DNA of 64,000 bases from Embleya sp040605455 (GTDB taxonomy: Bacteria; Actinomycetota; Actinomycetes; Streptomycetales; Streptomycetaceae), in NCBI RefSeq assembly GCF_040605455.1, contig NZ_JBEXCV010000017.1, positions 1 to 64,000 on the forward strand, read 5' to 3'. The notes beneath the pieces were generated by a model. It saw only the letters and a program-made list of their open reading frames with translations. It did no database searches and was not told where the DNA came from. Positions 25,921 through 34,134 of this stretch are shown here, piece after piece. Each line of letters starts with the position of its first letter. Positions within the stretch are counted from its first letter, which is position 1. A program made the translations under genes and the position numbers.

Positions 25921-26678
25921 TCGGTCTCCCCGATCGCTGCGGCGTCGTCGAGGAGGGCCAGGTCCTCTTCCCGGACCAGATCAAAGCGAAGCGCGACCGC
26001 GACGAGCGACTCTTTGGTTCCGTTGCGCCGCGGCCCCGCTTCGGCGCCCTCCCGCGGGGGTCGCAGGCGGAGCTTCACGGCGAGGTAGTTGATGTTCCAT
26101 TGGACTGCTGTTCTGCCGGCGGCGGACCATCCGGGGCGCAGCCGCCGTGCGATCTCCTCGGAGGTGGGCAGCGCGGTGTGGGCCGGCGTGTCGCGCAGTC
26201 GCGGCTCGCACAGGGCGACGAGGACCGCGAAGTAGCGCTTCGTGCGGTCCAGGCAGAATGCCGGGACGGTGGTGGCGCCGTGCGGCGCCCATGGCTCGGA
26301 GCCCAGGTAGTCGTGGCGCGGTGCCCATACCTCCAAGGCGAGGAGTTCGTCCGCCGCAGGCACGAGGATACGGGCGAACTCGAAGGGGATGGGCGCGTCC
26401 AGGCGGCCGGGGGCGAGTTTGATGTGTTCGCCCGCCCCCTCCGGATTCTCCACCACGTACGTCTGCCGGCGGTTGAGGTTGCTCAACGTCCAGAACGTGT
26501 TCACGGCCGTGATCTCGCCCGCGAGCCGGGACACGCCCGCGTGGGCGACCACCAGACCATGGCTGCGGCCGGTCAGGATGTCGGGCTCCCTCCCGAAGAC
26601 GAGCCGTTCACCGGCGCCGAGTTCCACGTGGTCCTGGCGTCTCGTGCTCCCTGGCGGTACCACGATGATGCCGTGCAT
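25917..26678 (-). CDS. FHA-domain protein
   Basis: A 253-residue protein. A forkhead-associated domain occupies about residues 20-100, with GERLVFGREPD, the HGLVV stretch and VSRLAGEI (the usual S-x-x-H helix is altered), followed by strands through LSNLNRRQTYVVEN. The C-terminal half has a winged-helix-like run (PTSEEIARRLRPGWS, AVQWNINYLAVKLRLR). ATG 26678 has GGGGGA upstream. FHA domains read phosphothreonine, and the gene was coupled (ATGA overlap) to a protein kinase, now truncated. It remains open, but its partner is lost. Confidence 0.75.
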   Translation of the reverse strand: MHGIIVVPPGSTRRQDHVELGAGERLVFGREPDILTGRSHGLVVAHAGVSRLAGEITAVNTFWTLSNLNRRQTYVVENPEGAGEHIKLAPGRLDAPIPFEFARILVPAADELLALEVWAPRHDYLGSEPWAPHGATTVPAFCLDRTKRYFAVLVALCEPRLRDTPAHTALPTSEEIARRLRPGWSAAGRTAVQWNINYLAVKLRLRPPREGAEAGPRRNGTKESLVAVALRFDLVREEDLALLDDAAAIGETE

Positions 26679-26961
26679 GTGTCCCCCAGCTTTTGTCGTC
26701 GGACAGAGTACGACCGCGACTCCGCCGCGAACGGCTCCGAACGCGGCGCGTGACATGCGCGGCGTCACGGCAACAGTAGGAACTCCGCCTCGTCCGCACG
26801 CGAGTTTCCGGACACCCGTTCGCGGCTTTCGATCAGGCCGATACGTCGGTGTCGGTGGATGGTGTGGACTTCTTTCGGGGCCCTGGTGCCGTACGGCACC
26901 AGGGCCCCTCGACGCGTTCCCGGGCAGCCCCCTCACGGATGTGAACTCGAGAGAGGCGCCG
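26679..26961. other. Intergenic region inside the element
   Basis: About 280 bases upstream of the FHA and MerR-like genes. No gene is seen apart from a 32-base perfect palindrome, which is listed separately. The promoter of the FHA-kinase pair should lie at the left end. Confidence 0.35.
26877..26908. terminator. 32-base perfect palindrome, probably a terminator
   Basis: GGGGCCCTGGTGCCGT (26877-26892) is followed immediately by its exact complement ending at 26908. As RNA it forms a 14- to 16-bp stem. There is no T run. It precedes the truncated MerR-like gene and may end transcription entering from either side. Confidence 0.5.
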
Positions 26962-27093
26962 ATGGCCCCCGAACCCGGCTCGACCTCGTCCAGAGCCGAC
27001 AGGCTCGACGACGACTACCCCGCCTACACCATGGGCCGCGCGGCCGAGATGATCGGCACCTCGCAGGGCTTCCTGCGCGCGATCGGCGTCTGA
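26962..27093 (+). pseudogene. Truncated MerR-type regulator
   Basis: A 43-codon frame from ATG 26962 reads DDDYPAYTMGRAAEMIGTSQ followed by GFLRAIGV and a stop. This is the N-terminal recognition helix region of a MerR-family regulator often found in streptomycete genomic islands. In those proteins the sequence continues with EARLITPLRSEGGHRRYS, which is absent here. The break falls inside the DNA-binding domain, so the product should not be functional. Confidence 0.6.
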
Positions 27094-27343
27094 GCAACGA
27101 CCCACGACTTCGGGACAAGTGACGGTCATCCTTCGTGGGTGCCTGAGCAGGTAGAGTCGGGCGCATTCCCGGGCCGGCCCATGGCTGCCGGAAGAGAGCC
27201 TCCACGCGTGAGCCTCGCGTGCGCGGACGTTCCGGCACTCGCCGCCACGGCGCGGCATCGGCGCCCTGAAATGGCACTCCAGACCCTGTCAAAAGTGGAC
27301 ACACTGGCACCGCCCGGCACCCCACGTCATGATCCCTCTCGCG
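27094..27343. other. Distal end of the element, no gene seen
   Basis: About 250 bases between the MerR remnant and the distal repeat. Open frames lack codon bias. An integrase gene would commonly lie near such an end, but none is recognisable. Confidence 0.4.
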
Positions 27344-27386
27344 CTCGTAATGCGTAGGTCAAGGGTTCGACTCCCTTAGGCGGCTC
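27344..27386 (+). repeat. Attachment-site repeat, distal copy
   Basis: An exact 43-base copy of the tRNA-Thr 3' end (from CTCGTAATGCG in the anticodon loop onward). Only the 3' half of the tRNA is present, with no D arm, so this is not a second tRNA gene. Confidence 0.92.
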
Positions 27387-27391
27387 CCCGA

Positions 27392-27427
27392 AAGCCCAGG
27401 TCACATGCTCTGTGACCTGGGCTTTTT
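27392..27427 (+). terminator. Probable original terminator of tRNA-Thr, displaced by the element
   Basis: AAGCCCAGGTCACA (27392-27405) pairs perfectly with TGTGACCTGGGCTT (27411-27424) around TGCTC, followed by TTT. It sits five bases after the distal repeat, the position a terminator would have had behind the tRNA before insertion. Confidence 0.85.
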
Positions 27428-27718
27428 GTCATTCCTTGGCCTTCGGTGGTGATCAGCCGGGAGTGTGCCGGTAAAAGAAGGTGGCGTTGAAGCCCGTCCG
27501 CACACCCGCCACCTGCCTCCTGCCGTCCGGGGAAGATCACTGACCGTGCCGCCGAGCAGGTCGAGCTGTTGGGCGAGGTGCACGAGCGCAGCGTGCGACT
27601 GCCGGTCTGAGTAGCCGTATGCCCAAGTGGGATGTGCGTCGAGGATCCGCCGATACGCAACGCCGTGGCGACTGTTGCTGTGCGGTTGATGACCCGGGCC
27701 TTTTTGGGGTGCTCCCGG
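27428..27718. other. Region between the element and the peroxidase gene
   Basis: About 290 bases. Minus-strand frames such as 27401-27583 (with LAQQLDLLGGTVSDLP) look partly coding, but I recognise no family and find no clear start. It could be a gene fragment left after integration. Confidence 0.3.
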
Positions 27719-28954
27719 TCATGCCCAGAGGCCGTTGCCCAGGGCTGTGCCCTGGGGGATGCCCGGGAGGATGTAGGCCACTGCGGAGGCTCGGTGTTCG
27801 AGGAAGGGGTTCAAGGCGTCTCGGGCCGATAGGCGGGTTTGGACTCGGGTGAACAGGGATGGGTCGCGCATGTAGGCGCAGAACAAGAGGCCTCTGTCGT
27901 TGGGGCCGTCGTCGTAGTTGTAGCTGCGGCGGAGCATGCGGGCGCCGGCGTCGAGGCGGGGACTGCTGAGGCGGACGTGGGCCGATACCGGGATGATGTA
28001 GGAGCCGTCCGGGTGCTTGGCGTAGATGTCCGGGTCGTCGTGTTCGGCGGTGCCGGTGAGGGGGACGCCGTCGGTGGCTCGGCGGCCGATCATCCGGTTT
28101 TGGTGGTCTTCCGGGACTGCGGCGAAGCCGGCTACGTCCATATGGATCCTGCGGAAGACCAGGGTGGTTCCGTGTTCGTGGGCTCCCGGTGGGCCCCAGA
28201 CCCAGCGTTGGGCGGTGGGGTCGTCGGGATTGGCGGTGCCGTCCTTGAGGCCGAAGAGGTTGCGCGGGGTGATGCCCGGTGGGGTGTGGGGCAGGAAGCC
28301 GGATTGGGTCCAGCGGGGGACGGCGCCGGCGGACTGCGCGGCGGCGGTGGCCAGTTCGGCCACGATGGTGAGTGTCCAGCGGTCGGCGGCGCATAGCTGG
28401 AGCAATACGTCGCCGTTGCTGCGGGCCGGGTCCAGGCGGTCGCCGGGGAACGATGGCAGGTCGGCCAGTTCGGCGGGCACATTCAGGGCGAGGCGGGCCG
28501 CGAGGGCGGGGCCGACGCCGACGGCGCAGGCGAGGCGGGTCGGCTCTCCGGTGTGCAGGCGCGGGTCGGGCAGTGTGCCCGCGGCCGCGGTGGACAGGGT
28601 GTGGGTCAGTGCGGTGAGGATGTTCCGCAGCGTCTCGCGGTCCGCGCCGGCGGTCGTCGGCGGGACGTCGAAGGACAGTATGTGGGTGGCGGGCAACTGA
28701 AGCCCCGTCACGCCGGCTTGGCGCGGGCCGTGAAAGGGGATCGCGGCCGCCGGCGGGGCGTCGGACACGGTGTCGCGGCGCTGTGGTCGGCTCGCCTTCG
28801 GTTCCGCCGCCGCGCCGACCGTCGCGGCCAGCGCGGCTCCGGTCGCGAGCAAGGCTCTGCGTCCCAAACCGGATGTGGCAGGGCGCGCCTGCTCCTGTCG
28901 AGATTCCGGGTCGGTATGCATGGGCGACATTGCAGACGATAGAACACCTGTCAT
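27719..28954 (-). CDS. DyP-type haem peroxidase, Tat-exported
   Basis: A 411-residue peroxidase. A twin-arginine signal lies at about residues 30-52 (GLGRRALLATGAALAATVGA). The family motif GxxDG is GLKDGTANP, and the distal arginine region and proximal histidine lie in the C-terminal half (DIYAKHPDGSYIIPVSAHVR, then RRSYNYDDG). Such enzymes oxidise dyes and phenols or act in iron/haem handling (EfeB-like). ATG 28954 has AGGAG five bases upstream; later Met codons lack a site. No EfeU or EfeO neighbour is present, so it acts alone here. Divergent from a beta-helix lipoprotein with only about 50 bases between. Confidence 0.9.
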   Translation of the reverse strand: MTGVLSSAMSPMHTDPESRQEQARPATSGLGRRALLATGAALAATVGAAAEPKASRPQRRDTVSDAPPAAAIPFHGPRQAGVTGLQLPATHILSFDVPPTTAGADRETLRNILTALTHTLSTAAAGTLPDPRLHTGEPTRLACAVGVGPALAARLALNVPAELADLPSFPGDRLDPARSNGDVLLQLCAADRWTLTIVAELATAAAQSAGAVPRWTQSGFLPHTPPGITPRNLFGLKDGTANPDDPTAQRWVWGPPGAHEHGTTLVFRRIHMDVAGFAAVPEDHQNRMIGRRATDGVPLTGTAEHDDPDIYAKHPDGSYIIPVSAHVRLSSPRLDAGARMLRRSYNYDDGPNDRGLLFCAYMRDPSLFTRVQTRLSARDALNPFLEHRASAVAYILPGIPQGTALGNGLWA

Positions 28955-29006
28955 GCAACTCCTGTCTCCGCAAGGCTCGTTAGCTCCCGTGACGTCCCGG
29001 TCTGTC

Positions 29007-30332
29007 ATGGTCCGGACGAGTACGACGACGCTTCGCTACCTGTCGCTGGTGCTCGTCTGCATCGCGCCGGTGCTCGCGGGTTGCTCGTCGACGGACTCCA
29101 AGGCGTCCGCCGAAAAGCACCCGGCCGGAAACGTGGTTCGCGTGCCGCAGGACTTCCGCACGGTGCAGAAGGCGGTGGACGCCGCCCGTGAGGGCGACAC
29201 GGTGCTGGTCGACCCCGGCGTGTACCGCGAGAGCGTGCGGGTCACCACGCCACGCGTGGTGCTGCGCGGCGCGGACCGCAACGCGGTGATCTTCGACGGA
29301 GGTGTGCGGCTCGCCAACGGCATCACCGTCACCGGCGCCGGCTCGGTGGTGGAGAACCTCACCGTTCGCGGATACCTCGCCAACGGCGTCCTGTTCACCG
29401 GCGTCACCGACGAGCGACTGCAACAGCGAGGCGCGGGCGGCTCGGCGTACAGCCCGCTGGACACCGCCCGCTTCCCGATGGTGCGGGGGTTTCGGGCCAC
29501 CAAGGTGACGGCGTACAACAACGGGCTCTACGGCATCTACGCCTTCGACGCGCGCGGCGGCGTCATCGAGGACTCCTACGCTTCCGGTCAGGCCGATTCC
29601 GGAATCTACGTCGGCCAGTGCAAGCCGTGCGACACGCTGGTGCGCGGCAACACGGTGGAGCGCAACGCGGTCGGCATCGAGATCACCAACGCCTCGGAGG
29701 GCTTGTCGGTGCTCGGCAACCGCGTCGTCGGCAACCGGGTCGGAGTGACGGTGAATTCCAACGACCTGGAGGCGCTCGCGCCTCAGCACGGCGCGGTGAT
29801 CGCCGGCAACGTGATCACCGACAACAACGCGTCGGACACGCCCGAACAGGCCGACGGCGGCTTCGGCATCGGCATCGGCATCGGTGGCGGCCAGGAGAAC
29901 CAAGTCGTGCGCAACCTCATCCGGGGCAACCGCTCGGCCGGGGTCGTCGTCACCGACCCGGCCGGGCATCCGGCCGTCGGCAACCGCGTCGAAGGCAACC
30001 GCGTCACGGGCAACGGCGCCGATTTGGTGGCGGCCGCAGCCGACCCCGGCAACTGTTTCACCGGCAACTCGCCCGCGACACAGAGCCCGAACGGCCTGGA
30101 GGACCTCGCCGGGTGCGGCGTCACCCCACGCCGGGCCGTCCCGCCGGGCCGGGTCGTCCCCGTCCAGCCGCCGCCCGGCGTTCCATTCCACGCCGTGCCC
30201 GCCCCGCCCGCCCAACCTTCGATGCCCGACCCCACGGTGCCCGGTCGTCCGGCGACGGATCTGCCCGGAACGGTCGATCCCGACCGCTACGCCCTGCCGA
30301 CCGACGCCGCCGCGATGCCACAACCACGCTGA
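29007..30332 (+). CDS. Right-handed beta-helix lipoprotein
   Basis: A 441-residue lipoprotein with lipobox LAGC (CIAPVLAGCSS). It begins with the pectate-lyase-like entry strand VVRVPQDFRTVQKAVDAARE, then parallel beta-helix coils rich in N-x-(I/V) and G-N steps (VRGNTVERNAVGIEI, LGNRVVGNRVGVTVNSND, VIAGNVITDN, VRNLIRGNRSAGVVV). The C terminus is Pro-rich. Periplasmic-type carbohydrate binding or cleavage is possible, but no catalytic residues can be named. GTG 28989 is an alternative start. Confidence 0.82.
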   Translation: MVRTSTTTLRYLSLVLVCIAPVLAGCSSTDSKASAEKHPAGNVVRVPQDFRTVQKAVDAAREGDTVLVDPGVYRESVRVTTPRVVLRGADRNAVIFDGGVRLANGITVTGAGSVVENLTVRGYLANGVLFTGVTDERLQQRGAGGSAYSPLDTARFPMVRGFRATKVTAYNNGLYGIYAFDARGGVIEDSYASGQADSGIYVGQCKPCDTLVRGNTVERNAVGIEITNASEGLSVLGNRVVGNRVGVTVNSNDLEALAPQHGAVIAGNVITDNNASDTPEQADGGFGIGIGIGGGQENQVVRNLIRGNRSAGVVVTDPAGHPAVGNRVEGNRVTGNGADLVAAAADPGNCFTGNSPATQSPNGLEDLAGCGVTPRRAVPPGRVVPVQPPPGVPFHAVPAPPAQPSMPDPTVPGRPATDLPGTVDPDRYALPTDAAAMPQPR

Positions 30333-30424
30333 ACGTGGTGGCGTGCGCCGGCGCGGAAGCGCACCAACGAGGCTTCTCGGCAGGCGGGTTGCCACGTCAC
30401 GAGGCTCAGTCGGCCGTCGGGGAG

Positions 30425-30444
30425 CCGCGCCGCCTTCGGCGCGG
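30425..30444. terminator. Hairpin between convergent genes
   Basis: CCGCGCCG and CGGCGCGG pair around CCTT. It lies between the beta-helix gene (+) and the next gene (-) and can serve both. Confidence 0.55.
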
Positions 30445-30449
30445 TCGCC

Positions 30450-31247
30450 TCAACCGGCGGCCCATGGCGCTGCTGGCATGCGCGCTTTGTCGTCGCGTCC
30501 GGTGATCTCGACGGTCGTCGGGGTGCCGATGCCCGGCATGCGCATCGTCGCTCGCCGCAGACCGCCGTCGCCGTCGACCCAGTACGTAAGCGGCGACAAT
30601 TCGCCGTCGGTCTTCCCGCCGCGCGCGGCGTCCTGGGCGCGCGGACCGGAGAACCTGTCGTAGTTGCGGCCCTGGATGCGATCGCGGCCCAGCCAGCGCG
30701 CCCCGGACTGCGCGAGCAGCAGCGGATTGTCGGGCCGGTCCGCTCCGAGCTGGATCAACAACCGGAGCCCGGAGTCGAGGGGGTCCGCGGTGTAGGCGCG
30801 CGACGACCAGCCCTGGCGGGGGATGTGCTCGGCCTGCTGCCACGGCGGGCCGCCGACGCCTTGCGGCACCGGTGCCAGTCCCAGACCGCCGCCGTCCCAG
30901 ACGATCAGGCCGCGGTCGAGTTGACCGGCGGCTCCGGTGACCTGGTAGCCGCCCACGCCTCGGTGGGTGCGGTAGTCCACGACCGCCTCGACCCGGATCG
31001 TGACACCGCCGCCCTCGGCGGCGGTGAGGGTCACCGCGACCGGACTCGCCTGATACAACGTCAGCCGCGACAGCGCCAAGCGGGACGCCTCGTCGACGGT
31101 CACCGCCCGGTCCTTGTCGCCGCTGTCGGAGACCACCCGGTGGACGGCCAGGCCACCCGCGGCGGTCCCGCACAGCGCGACCGCCACCAGGATCGAGAAC
31201 CAGAGTCTCCGACGCGGCGTGCGCTCGCCGGTCTTCTTCCGGGCCAT
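30450..31247 (-). CDS. Hypothetical single-pass membrane protein
   Basis: A 265-residue protein: a short basic N terminus (MARKKTGERTPRRR), one transmembrane helix (LWFSILVAVALCGTAAGGLA) and an extracytoplasmic domain of about 220 residues with many beta-prone stretches. I recognise no family; the layout resembles lipid-binding or sensor domains outside the membrane. ATG 31247 is preceded by GGAAGG; a TTG at 31274 is a weaker option. It lies downstream of the surface-protein gene on the same strand but is separated from it by two hairpins. Confidence 0.6.
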   Translation of the reverse strand: MARKKTGERTPRRRLWFSILVAVALCGTAAGGLAVHRVVSDSGDKDRAVTVDEASRLALSRLTLYQASPVAVTLTAAEGGGVTIRVEAVVDYRTHRGVGGYQVTGAAGQLDRGLIVWDGGGLGLAPVPQGVGGPPWQQAEHIPRQGWSSRAYTADPLDSGLRLLIQLGADRPDNPLLLAQSGARWLGRDRIQGRNYDRFSGPRAQDAARGGKTDGELSPLTYWVDGDGGLRRATMRMPGIGTPTTVEITGRDDKARMPAAPWAAG

Positions 31248-31279
31248 GCGGATGCCTTCCCTCACATCGGTCAAACGCT

Positions 31280-31318
31280 CGGGCGGGTTCGCGGACCATC
31301 GGTCCGCGAACCCGCCCG
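31280..31318 (-). terminator. Long perfect hairpin after the surface-protein gene
   Basis: CGGGCGGGTTCGCGGACC (31280-31297) pairs perfectly over 18 bp with its complement at 31301-31318, loop ATC. A second stem, CGGCGGCCGG/CCGGCCGCCG (31331-31368), lies between it and the gene. Both face the end of the minus-strand surface-protein gene. Confidence 0.8.
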
Positions 31319-31377
31319 ATCCATCACTGTCGGCGGCCGGCTTTGTCGGCTTCGGCCGCCGGCCGCCGTGCCCGGAG

Positions 31378-34122
31378 TTACCGCTGCCGGGCTTCGCGCC
31401 TACGGAACAGCACCAGTGCCCCGGCGCCGAGGGCGATCAACGCCGCGGAGACGCCGAAGACCAAGGGCAGGTTCCCGCCCAGGCCGGTACGGGCCAGGGG
31501 CCCCGACGAGCCTCCGTGGTTGCCGCCCGATGACGTTGTCGGCGTGGTGGACGCCGTCGGTGTGCTCGTCGTCGGCGGAGGCGTGGTGGGCAGCAGCCGG
31601 TTGACCGCCGTCACCTCGACTCCGGCGTCGAGGTTTTGGGAGTTCAGCACCAGCGGGCCGAGCACCGGCTTGTCCGGAGGGGCGTAGCCCTCGGGAGGGC
31701 TGACCTCCCGCCAGTAGTACGTCCCGGGTACCACGTCGCGTTTGCAGCCGCCGTCGGTCCCGGTTGTACAGGGCTCGCCGACCTTCGTGTCGGGACTCGT
31801 CCCCTCGGGCTGCAATCCGTCGGTCCCGTTCGTCTCCCTCCACAGCTCGAACTTCGCTCCGGCCAGCGGTTTGGCGTCCTGGTCGTGTTTGACCAGGCGC
31901 ACCGAACCTTCCTGTAGGCGGAAGCCGAAATCGAACGTGTGGTCGTTCTCGCCCGGTCCGCCGGTGGTCAGCGCCCGCTCCGGATAGCGTCCGCCCTTCG
32001 GGACGATGCCCTTGGAGTCCACGAAGCGGTTGTCGCCGACCCCCTCGTCGGTCGGCACCCACTGGTACAGCGGCCCGCCCGACGCGTAGTCGGCCGGGTT
32101 GTCGATTCGGATGGTGTACTTGGTCTTCGGCTTCAGGCCACCGGTCACGTTCGAGTCGTCGAAGTAGTACTCACCGCGCGGTGACGTCTTCGTCGTCCCG
32201 ACCACCTTGCCGGACTCGTCGTAGAGGTTGACGGTGGCGCCGGGAACCGGACGCTGACCCGGGCTCTGGATGCCCTTGCGCTCGGGGTCGTACCAGACCC
32301 GGTTTCCGATCTGGAGCGGCGCCTGGTCGCAGAGCACCTCCAGGTCGCCCATCGAGGCGCCCTTGCCGAACGAGGCCTGACCCTCGGTGTTCAGGCGCAG
32401 ACCCGCAGCGGGCTGCCTGGTTCCGTCGCGCTTGGTGAACATCGTGCCCGCGCCCCACGCCGTGTCGACGGGGTCCACACCGGCGGTGGCGACGAACTCC
32501 TCCACCTTCGACAGCGCGAGGCCGGCGTAGGCCGCGTTCGGGTGGCCGCCGCCCATGGTGTTCACGTCGAAGAACCTGGTTCCCCGCGGCGTCTTTCCGC
32601 AGCCGGTGTTCGTGTCCATGACGTACATGCCGTCGGCGAGGCACGCCTTGTTCAGGTCGCCGCCGGCCACCATCGCGAGGGCGGTCGTGGGGTCTTCAGG
32701 CCGTGCGTACGCCGTCGTCCGGTCGGTGAACCGGTCGCGGAACGCCAGCAGCATCGAGCCGTCGGTCTCGAAGGCGATGTCGGCCAACTCGGGTTCGGGG
32801 TTGGCCATGGCATTGACGCACGTCTGCCCGTTCTGCTGCGTGGGGAACGTGCTCGTCCACGGGAACCAGCCCGCCCCGGGGCAGGCCCCGCCGAGCGTGG
32901 CCTTGCGCGGGTAGTCCAGGGGCTGGTTCAGCACGGCCTTGCCGAAGACCCCCGTCGCCGGGTCGAAGGGCAGGACCACGGCGCGCAGGTCCGAGACCTT
33001 CCCGGTCGACTCGCCCGAGCAGACGCCGCCGACGTATCCGACACCGTCCTGCAGGCCCAGGCCGAACGGACGCCAGTCGCCCGGAGCGGGGCAGCCGGGG
33101 TCCGGGATGGCGTACGAGCCCACCGGCGCCGTCGCCGTCGGCAGGGTGGCGTCGTAGCGGTACAGCTTGCGGTTGTCGAGGTTGACCACGAACAAATCGC
33201 GGCCGTCGTCGGAGACCTCCAGGTCGCCCAGGCTCTCCTTGCCCGGCGCGGCGAGGAAGGCGTTGTCACTGGCGCCCACGCCGTGCGCCGAGGTTCCGGC
33301 GTCCGGGACGGTGGTGAACAGCGACGTCGTCTTGCGGGCGACGTCGGTGACGTAGATCCCGCCGGCGCCGCCGGGGCCGTACGTCGTGTCGCGCTTGGCC
33401 AGCGCCGAGCTGAACAGCCGCTTTCCGGGCTTGCTCCAGCCGATGCCGTAGAGGTTGCCGGTTGCGGCGTTCGTGGACAGGTCCGTCACGTTCGTGTTGA
33501 CGCCGCGCGCGTTGTAGGGGAACGTCACCAGCGTCCGCTTGGACGTCGGTTCGTTCGTCGCGGGCTGGCATGCGGTCGCCAGCGGCGCGTTCTTCTGACA
33601 GTAGTCGCCGGGGCTCCACAGCCCCGTCGTGTACGCCACATGCTTGCCGCTGCCGAGGTCGACGAACTCCTCGTTGCTGCTGAGTTGGTTCGGCGCGCCG
33701 GCCAAGCCCTGCCGCGACGCGAACGCCGGGAACAGCACACCCGGCTTCGGATTCACGACCTGGACCCGGTATTTACCTGCGGTCGCCCGAGCCGTGCCGG
33801 GCGCCAGCGTGACCGTGCCGTCCGCGGCCGTCACCCCGGTGATCTTGCCCCCGTCGTCGTTGGTGAGTGTCACCGTGACGCCGCCGATGCCCGGTTCCAG
33901 GGCGGGACTCCACACGCCGGTCGTGTCCACGGCTCGCACCACCCGAACCGTTACGGAGCCGTCGTCCGTCTGCGGATACGCCGGCGCCGCGGACAGCGCG
34001 AAACCGCCGAACCCCACCGCGAGCGCTGCGAGACTGCCTAGCGAGCGGCGTGCGCGTACGGCCGACCGCAGTCGGGCCGGCCCATGCGCGGCGCCGTTCG
34101 TCTGTTCACTTGAAGGTGTCAT
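31378..34122 (-). CDS. Cell-surface protein with SdrD-B and SpaA-type domains and an LAxTG sorting signal
   Basis: A 914-residue exported protein. After a signal peptide (LAALAVGFGGFALSAAPAYP) come a beta-sandwich stretch, a long central region likely to be a beta-propeller (GDLEVSDDGRDLFVVNLDNR), an SdrD-B domain near residue 600 (GNRVWYDPERKGIQSPGQ), and a SpaA/Cna-B-type domain (VRLVKHDQDAKPLAGAKFEL; YYWREVSPPEGYAPP). A Thr/Pro-rich stem leads to LARTG (876-880), a hydrophobic helix and the tail RRREARQR. LAxTG is the signal used by class E sortases of actinomycetes, so the protein is probably linked to peptidoglycan. ATG 34122 follows GAGAGCAGG; ATG 34134 is possible. Confidence 0.85.
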   Translation of the reverse strand: MTPSSEQTNGAAHGPARLRSAVRARRSLGSLAALAVGFGGFALSAAPAYPQTDDGSVTVRVVRAVDTTGVWSPALEPGIGGVTVTLTNDDGGKITGVTAADGTVTLAPGTARATAGKYRVQVVNPKPGVLFPAFASRQGLAGAPNQLSSNEEFVDLGSGKHVAYTTGLWSPGDYCQKNAPLATACQPATNEPTSKRTLVTFPYNARGVNTNVTDLSTNAATGNLYGIGWSKPGKRLFSSALAKRDTTYGPGGAGGIYVTDVARKTTSLFTTVPDAGTSAHGVGASDNAFLAAPGKESLGDLEVSDDGRDLFVVNLDNRKLYRYDATLPTATAPVGSYAIPDPGCPAPGDWRPFGLGLQDGVGYVGGVCSGESTGKVSDLRAVVLPFDPATGVFGKAVLNQPLDYPRKATLGGACPGAGWFPWTSTFPTQQNGQTCVNAMANPEPELADIAFETDGSMLLAFRDRFTDRTTAYARPEDPTTALAMVAGGDLNKACLADGMYVMDTNTGCGKTPRGTRFFDVNTMGGGHPNAAYAGLALSKVEEFVATAGVDPVDTAWGAGTMFTKRDGTRQPAAGLRLNTEGQASFGKGASMGDLEVLCDQAPLQIGNRVWYDPERKGIQSPGQRPVPGATVNLYDESGKVVGTTKTSPRGEYYFDDSNVTGGLKPKTKYTIRIDNPADYASGGPLYQWVPTDEGVGDNRFVDSKGIVPKGGRYPERALTTGGPGENDHTFDFGFRLQEGSVRLVKHDQDAKPLAGAKFELWRETNGTDGLQPEGTSPDTKVGEPCTTGTDGGCKRDVVPGTYYWREVSPPEGYAPPDKPVLGPLVLNSQNLDAGVEVTAVNRLLPTTPPPTTSTPTASTTPTTSSGGNHGGSSGPLARTGLGGNLPLVFGVSAALIALGAGALVLFRRREARQR

Positions 34123-34134
34123 ACCTGCTCTCAT

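Larger units (their letters stand above)
22741..27386. mobile_element. Decayed integrative element inserted in tRNA-Thr
   Basis: A 43-base exact direct repeat (tRNA 3' end plus one base) bounds a 4.6-kb segment. This is the hallmark of tyrosine-recombinase integration at a tRNA. The segment carries a regulator-hydrolase pair, an FHA-domain gene and at least four broken genes, but no integrase, excisionase or transfer gene. It is best read as a remnant or as a cis-mobilisable island that would need an integrase from elsewhere. Short AT-richer patches at both ends also set it apart. Confidence 0.85.

Noticed and set aside
27344..27386. Second tRNA-Thr gene
   Set aside because: Only the 3' half of the tRNA is present, without acceptor 5' strand or D arm. 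It is the distal attachment repeat.
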